The notes below the pieces were generated by a model. It did not search any database. It was not told the origin of the DNA and saw nothing but the letters and a program-made list of their open reading frames with translations. A program made the translations under genes and the position numbers. Positions 59,561 through 64,000 of a DNA stretch of 64,000 nt are shown here, piece by piece; position 1 is the first letter of the stretch, and each line of letters starts with the position of its first letter. This DNA comes from Flavobacteriales bacterium (GTDB taxonomy: Bacteria > Bacteroidota > Bacteroidia > Flavobacteriales_D > Crocinitomicaceae): contig JABXHO010000021.1 of NCBI GenBank assembly GCA_013373595.1, positions 62,001 through 126,000 on the forward strand, read 5' to 3'.

Positions 59561-61675
59561 ATGCATCAACAAAAATTTGTCCAAACCCAAACAGGCCTCT
59601 CCGAAAGAGGAGTAAAGAACGTATTATCCTTACTCAATGATGGAGCTACGATTCCTTTCATTGCGCGTTATCGAAAGGAACAAACAGGAGGAATGGATGA
59701 GGTTGAGATTTCTCAAATTCGCGATGAAGCCAAGAATTATGATGAATTAATTGCTCGCCAGAAAACGATTTTAACTTCTATCGAGGAACAAGGGCGACTG
59801 GATGATCAACTCAAAGAAAGAATTACTTCTTGTTTTGATCGGACGAAGTTGGAGGATATTTACCTTCCTTTTAAGCAAAAGCGATTAACGAGAGGAGAAA
59901 AAGCGAAGCGAAATGGATTAGAGCCCTTGGCAAAAATGATCATGTCGCAACGTGGAGGCGATCCTCAAGTAATGGCTGAACGATTCGTAAAAGGAGAAAT
60001 CTATGATGAAGAAATGGCCATTGCGGGGGCAAAAGACATCATGGCGGAATGGATGAATGAAAATGGTGCTTTGCGTGATCGATTACGACAAACGTTCCAA
60101 CGAAGATCAACATTGACATCAAAATTGGTGAAAGGAAAAGAGAAAGAGGCAGAAAAATACAGTGACTATTTTGATTTTTCTCAGTCTTTGAATCACTGTC
60201 CTTCTCATCGTTTCTTAGCTATTTATCGTGGAAACAGAGAAGGTGTTTTGAGTTTGAAAGCGCGACCAGATGACGAAACGGTACTCCAACAGATGCAGCG
60301 TTTTTTTGTAAAAGGAAACGACGCTTGTTCTGACCTTGTTGATGAAGCGTGCACGGAAGCCTACCGCAGATTGTTGCGTCCTTCGCTCGAAAATGAAGTG
60401 CTGTCTACAATGAAGGAAAAGGCCGATCAAGAAGCTATTGGTGTTTTTGCCAAAAACTTGCGTCAGTTGTTACTCGCTCCTCCCTTGGGAGCAAAACGTG
60501 TGCTTGCCATCGATCCAGGATTTAGAACAGGGTGTAAGGTTGTTTGTTTGGATGAGTCGGGAGGCTTGTTAACGAATGCGACCATTTACCCGCATCCTCC
60601 GCAGAAGGAGCAATCGAAGGCAAAGGCGAAGTTGGCGCAATTGGTGGAAGCGTACAAAATTGATGCAATTGCAATTGGAGATGGAACCGCAGGACGGGAA
60701 ACGGAATCGCTGGTGAAAAACACACATTTCTCCAGAGATCTGGATGTGTTCTCCGTGCGAGAAGACGGTGCATCTATCTACTCGGCCAGTTCAATCGCTC
60801 GGAAGGAATTCCCAAACTTCGATGTTACGGTGCGAGGTTCGGTTTCCATTGGTAGACGCTTGATGGATCCCTTGGCCGAATTGGTTAAGATTGATCCGAA
60901 ATCCATTGGGGTTGGACAATACCAACACGAGGTAAATCAATCGAAATTAAAAGATTCGTTGGATGATGTTGTTGCTTCTTGTGTAAATGCAGTAGGAGTG
61001 GATGTAAATACGGCATCTCCTTATTTGTTGGCATATATTTCAGGTTTGGGACCTACTTTGGCAGAGAATATTGTGGCATTTCGTTCTGAGAACGGACGCA
61101 TCGATTCACGTAAGGATTTGAAGAAAGTCAAGCGATTGGGAGATAAAGCATTTGAGCAAGCAGCAGGATTTATTCGGATTCGAGACGGAAAAAATCCGCT
61201 CGATAATACATCTGTTCACCCAGAAAGCTACGCGTACGTGGAGAAAATGGCGAAGCATTTCATGTTGTCTCCAAAAGAGCTTGTAGGAAACAAGGAGGTT
61301 TTGGATAAGGTGTCGGCGAATGATTTTCCGGAAATAGATACGTTTACCTTTAATGATATTGTAGCAGCTCTCAAAAAACCGGGACATGATCCTCGGGAAA
61401 AAGCAAAAGTGCTGGAGTTTGACCATCGAATCAAAACGATTGACGATCTCGAAATTGGAATGGTGCTTACAGGAATTGTGACGAACGTGACCAACTTTGG
61501 TGCCTTCGTGAATATTGGGATCAAAGAAAATGGTTTGATTCACAAATCTCAGTTGGCAGATGAGTATGTGGAAGATCCGTCTCAATACGTTTCTCTCCAT
61601 GAACATGTCGAGGTATCGGTATTGGAAGTAGATGTCAATCGAAAAAGAATCGGATTGAAACGATTAACGCGCTAA
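59561..61675 (+). CDS. tex: Tex, S1 RNA-binding transcription accessory protein
   Basis: 704 aa. N-terminal Tex domain ('NVLSLLNDGATIPFIARYRKEQTGGMDEVEI', 'LEDIYLPFKQKRLTRGEKAKRNGLEPLA'), a YqgF/RuvC-like domain ('RVLAIDPGFRTGCKVVCLDESGGLL'), helix-hairpin-helix motifs ('ISGLGPTLAENIVAFRSENGRI', 'VKRLGDKAFEQAAGFIRI'), and a C-terminal S1 domain (~630-700, 'LEIGMVLTGIVTNVTNFGAFVNIGIKENGLIHKSQLADEYVEDP'). Nucleic-acid-binding, affects transcription and stress. Ends tail-to-tail with the next gene, 4-bp overlap. Confidence 0.97.
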   Translation: MHQQKFVQTQTGLSERGVKNVLSLLNDGATIPFIARYRKEQTGGMDEVEISQIRDEAKNYDELIARQKTILTSIEEQGRLDDQLKERITSCFDRTKLEDIYLPFKQKRLTRGEKAKRNGLEPLAKMIMSQRGGDPQVMAERFVKGEIYDEEMAIAGAKDIMAEWMNENGALRDRLRQTFQRRSTLTSKLVKGKEKEAEKYSDYFDFSQSLNHCPSHRFLAIYRGNREGVLSLKARPDDETVLQQMQRFFVKGNDACSDLVDEACTEAYRRLLRPSLENEVLSTMKEKADQEAIGVFAKNLRQLLLAPPLGAKRVLAIDPGFRTGCKVVCLDESGGLLTNATIYPHPPQKEQSKAKAKLAQLVEAYKIDAIAIGDGTAGRETESLVKNTHFSRDLDVFSVREDGASIYSASSIARKEFPNFDVTVRGSVSIGRRLMDPLAELVKIDPKSIGVGQYQHEVNQSKLKDSLDDVVASCVNAVGVDVNTASPYLLAYISGLGPTLAENIVAFRSENGRIDSRKDLKKVKRLGDKAFEQAAGFIRIRDGKNPLDNTSVHPESYAYVEKMAKHFMLSPKELVGNKEVLDKVSANDFPEIDTFTFNDIVAALKKPGHDPREKAKVLEFDHRIKTIDDLEIGMVLTGIVTNVTNFGAFVNIGIKENGLIHKSQLADEYVEDPSQYVSLHEHVEVSVLEVDVNRKRIGLKRLTR

Positions 61676-63249
61676 CGTTCAATAATCAGCACTTTCGCTG
61701 AATCAATGTCGTTTGATTTTAACCAAAATTGCAAACTTTCGTTGTCTGCTTTATAATAGAAGGGGGCGAATGCAGGAAGACAACTACTTGAATAGCCATT
61801 TACCGTAGGTAAGCCGATGTAATTCGTAGCAGTCATCCCATCAATCTGGGTTAGGAAGAAATCTTCGTCACTATTCAGAATCGCATATGCTTCATGCGAC
61901 GGCTTCACCTCCTTTTTGAGTTCGTTAATTGTCGTTTCCCGACGTTCAACAATTTGCTTTTTACTCACTCGAATGAGATTTTCTTCTGTAAACGAGTTGT
62001 CGAGAAGTACTAATAGAAACAGTATTACCGACCATTTTTTAGGCATTCGCGTGAGAAGTGAGATGATAAAAATGATAATCAAGAACAACTCTACATGCAT
62101 ATAACGGTTGATAACGCGCATGCTATCTACTCCTGGTAGTTCGAACATGAAGGCATAGAAGCTTTGTCCGTCGTAGGTTCGAACAAAGAAGACGAAAATG
62201 ATGAATGTCGCGATGGATACTGTCCAGATCAATTTTGAAATTTGAACGCGACGAATCTTCCAATAGATCCAAAGAAATGGGATGGAGAAAAGTCCAACCA
62301 ATGGAATCATCCCAGGAAAGGTGAAGTGAATCCACGATAAAGGAACATCGGGCCTACAGTTAACATTGAGAATATGCCAAAAGTCACTCGATTCGTGAGG
62401 GTAAAAGTAGGAAAGTAGCACAGGAACAGACCATTTTACCTCGTCAAAACTGCGCGGTTCCAATACCTGAGACATTTCATAATAAGGAAGCATAAGCCAA
62501 CCTAAAGAGAGAACTGCAACCACAATTATCGTACTGGATTGAAGTAATTGTTTCCTTTTGAAAAGTGGAACAAAGAACCAGTATTTCTTTTGGATAATGG
62601 CATACACAACAATAAAGAAGGCGCTGAAATACATGAGGAAGAAACCGGTGTAAATTACACCGTAAAACTGATAGACAATTCCCAATAAGAAAATCGCGAA
62701 GTACTTCCACGATGAGGTCTCAACCAGTCGAACTCCGCTGTAGATAACAATGGGAACCATGAAACGAATCATCATTTGCATGTAGCTTAACTGTCCTAAA
62801 TTGAAGATGGTAAAAGCAAAAATCCATGCAGCAATAATGGCTAAGTCCCAACGTTTGAACCAGCGTTTAATCACGAAGTAAGCCGACCAGTAGTTTAAGG
62901 AGCAAATAGTAATCCACCAAAGTTGATATGATGTCTCTTGATTGATTCCAAACAATCGCCAAAAACCATAAAAGGGCATTGTACCAAGCATATTGTCCGA
63001 AAAGGCAATCGAGTCTTGATACGGATACATGAAGCCTGCGTTCCAAAATGAAGCCTTGTTGCCTACGCCCCATTGGTAGCCGTGTTCTAATAGAAAATTG
63101 ATAAAACGAGAATCGCCCAAGTCGCCAGGTACAAACTCTAATCCAAATCCCAATATACGAAAGCAGAAATACCACAATCCCAAAAGAAAGATGAGTATTG
63201 GCAAGGTCTTCGACAGCAGAGGTTCGTATGCTCGAATTTTATTCAACAT
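61672..63249 (-). CDS. Large polytopic membrane protein, GT-C-like
   Basis: 525 aa with about ten to eleven hydrophobic helices in the first 410 residues and a soluble C-terminal end. 'FVPGDLGDSRFINFLLEHGYQW' in the first loop has the acidic motif found in many GT-C (dolichol-type) glycosyltransferases, and the large loops contain 'YPHESSDFWH'. This similarity is weak, and an alternative is an uncharacterised YfhO-like family. Co-oriented with menC, whose stop overlaps its start by 11 bp. Confidence 0.65.
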   Translation of the reverse strand: MLNKIRAYEPLLSKTLPILIFLLGLWYFCFRILGFGLEFVPGDLGDSRFINFLLEHGYQWGVGNKASFWNAGFMYPYQDSIAFSDNMLGTMPFYGFWRLFGINQETSYQLWWITICSLNYWSAYFVIKRWFKRWDLAIIAAWIFAFTIFNLGQLSYMQMMIRFMVPIVIYSGVRLVETSSWKYFAIFLLGIVYQFYGVIYTGFFLMYFSAFFIVVYAIIQKKYWFFVPLFKRKQLLQSSTIIVVAVLSLGWLMLPYYEMSQVLEPRSFDEVKWSVPVLLSYFYPHESSDFWHILNVNCRPDVPLSWIHFTFPGMIPLVGLFSIPFLWIYWKIRRVQISKLIWTVSIATFIIFVFFVRTYDGQSFYAFMFELPGVDSMRVINRYMHVELFLIIIFIISLLTRMPKKWSVILFLLVLLDNSFTEENLIRVSKKQIVERRETTINELKKEVKPSHEAYAILNSDEDFFLTQIDGMTATNYIGLPTVNGYSSSCLPAFAPFYYKADNESLQFWLKSNDIDSAKVLIIER

Positions 63250-64000
63250 GCTTTAAAAATATCTTTCCGTCAAGAACGCTCAAGCCACTGGGAATATTAT
63301 CTGTATAAAGAGAACCAGTTCCTAAGCCTTGCGGTAGGTTGTTATCGTATTCTGCAGTCAGCTGGCAAATGGCGTTTAATCCAATATTCGATTCTAAAGC
63401 AGAGGTAATCCACCATGGGATGTTTCGATCTTCCGCTAATTCAATCCACTCTTTCGTTCCGACAATTCCTCCATGCAAACTTGGCTTCAGAATAATGTAT
63501 TGCGGTTGAATCGTATCAAGTAGCGCTATTTTTTCTGCTGTAGTGTTGATTCCGATTAGTTCTTCATCCAGAGCAATTGGAAGAGGTGTTGACTGACATA
63601 ATTTGTGCATTTCTTCCCACTGTCCTTGTTTTATAGGTTGTTCAATGGAATGAATATCTAGCTTTGCCAATGCACTCAGTTTTTCTTCAGCTTCGTGAAG
63701 AGAGAAAGCACCATTTGCATCCACGCGCAATGTGATTTCATCTTTCGAGTAGCGTTTTCGAATGGATGTGAGGAGTTCTATTTCCGCTTGAAAATCGATT
63801 GCGCCAATTTTCAGTTTGATCGTGGTGAATCCTTCGGAGAGTTTCGCTTCTATTTGCTCTTGCATGAAACCGGCGTCGCCCATCCAGATCAAACCGTTAA
63901 TCGGAATGTGTCGCTTTCCTTTAACAAAACCATTTTCGAAAATAACTCCTTTTCCACCGTTTTTTAGGTCGAGTAGGGCCGTTTCTAATCCAAATTGAAT
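63239..64000 (-). CDS. menC: o-Succinylbenzoate synthase (MenC), N-terminus beyond window
   Basis: 254 codons are visible and open to base 64000, so the true start lies outside; the visible part starts 'IQFGLETALLDLKNG'. It has the enolase-superfamily barrel with 'TTIKLKIGAIDF' (KxK), metal ligands in 'RVDANGAFS', 'IEQPIK' and 'ALDEELIG', and 'ILKPSLHGG' (final Lys). The narrow layout fits MenC, which dehydrates SHCHC to o-succinylbenzoate in menaquinone synthesis; a dipeptide-epimerase-type relative is less likely. It overlaps the next gene by 11 bp. Menaquinone would also serve Nqr. Confidence 0.85.
   Translation of the reverse strand: MQFGLETALLDLKNGGKGVIFENGFVKGKRHIPINGLIWMGDAGFMQEQIEAKLSEGFTTIKLKIGAIDFQAEIELLTSIRKRYSKDEITLRVDANGAFSLHEAEEKLSALAKLDIHSIEQPIKQGQWEEMHKLCQSTPLPIALDEELIGINTTAEKIALLDTIQPQYIILKPSLHGGIVGTKEWIELAEDRNIPWWITSALESNIGLNAICQLTAEYDNNLPQGLGTGSLYTDNIPSGLSVLDGKIFLKHVE

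Overview
The window looks like chromosomal DNA of a low-to-mid GC Bacteroidota, most likely Flavobacteriales and perhaps a relative of Crocinitomicaceae/Fluviicola; the family-level guess is inference. The signs are cargo and accessory proteins of the type IX secretion system (T9SS: type A and CHU_C/type B C-terminal domains, PorP/SprF-, PorE- and PorV-like proteins), a six-subunit Na+-translocating NADH:quinone reductase, an N-terminally cut SusC/TonB-type receptor, and promoters with a Bacteroidota -7 box (TAnnTTTG). No rRNA, tRNA, CRISPR array, IS element or phage gene was seen.

Layout. 1-7.6 kb (+): an operon of a TonB-dependent receptor (5' cut), a 1408-aa secreted T9SS cargo protein and a PorV-family beta-barrel, closed by a strong terminator. 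7.7-9.7 kb (+): greA, a HIT protein and an exported SGNH-like protein. 9.7-20.1 kb (-): an acyltransferase-like membrane protein, hpf/raiA with its terminator, a DHFR-like protein, a PorE-like/PorP-like pair, GNAT, lipoprotein, a 69-aa membrane protein overlapping an ECF sigma factor, an SDR and two tandem PaaE-type reductases. The paaE operon diverges from paaABCD (20.2-22.8 kb, +) over a control region with mirrored sequence boxes. 22.8-27.5 kb: a lipoprotein, a membrane protein gene split by one in-frame TAA, pruA, a TPR protein and apaG. 27.7-33.8 kb (+): nqrABCDEF behind a 21-bp Fur-family-like palindrome. 34-37.6 kb (+): a secreted VWD-domain protein with a basic Pro/Ser/Thr/Arg tail and a decayed CHU_C cargo gene (one stop, one frameshift). 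37.6-48.5 kb: GNAT, GT9 glycosyltransferase, the satD/DUF3307 pair behind three 20-bp palindromes at exact 28-bp spacing, a large CHU_C protein, an M16 peptidase pair and a nitronate monooxygenase-like protein. 48.5-57.3 kb (+): another large CHU_C protein with SBBP-like repeats, two small unknown proteins, an M42 aminopeptidase, an Omp28-type T9SS cargo and a small membrane protein. 57.3-64 kb: GNAT, CaiB/BaiF CoA-transferase, two tandem haem lipoproteins, tex, a polytopic membrane protein and the C-terminal part of menC.

How it works together. The window mixes housekeeping (GreA, HPF, Tex, ApaG), Na+-linked respiration (Nqr), aromatic catabolism through phenylacetyl-CoA epoxidation (Paa), proline catabolism (PruA) and a large outlay on T9SS surface export. 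The least explained unit is satD-DUF3307: SatD looks to me like a class III nucleotide-cyclase-type domain joined to a winged helix, overlapping a membrane protein with His/Asp pairs in its helices, and preceded by a regular operator array. I regard it as the best candidate here for a poorly described regulatory system.
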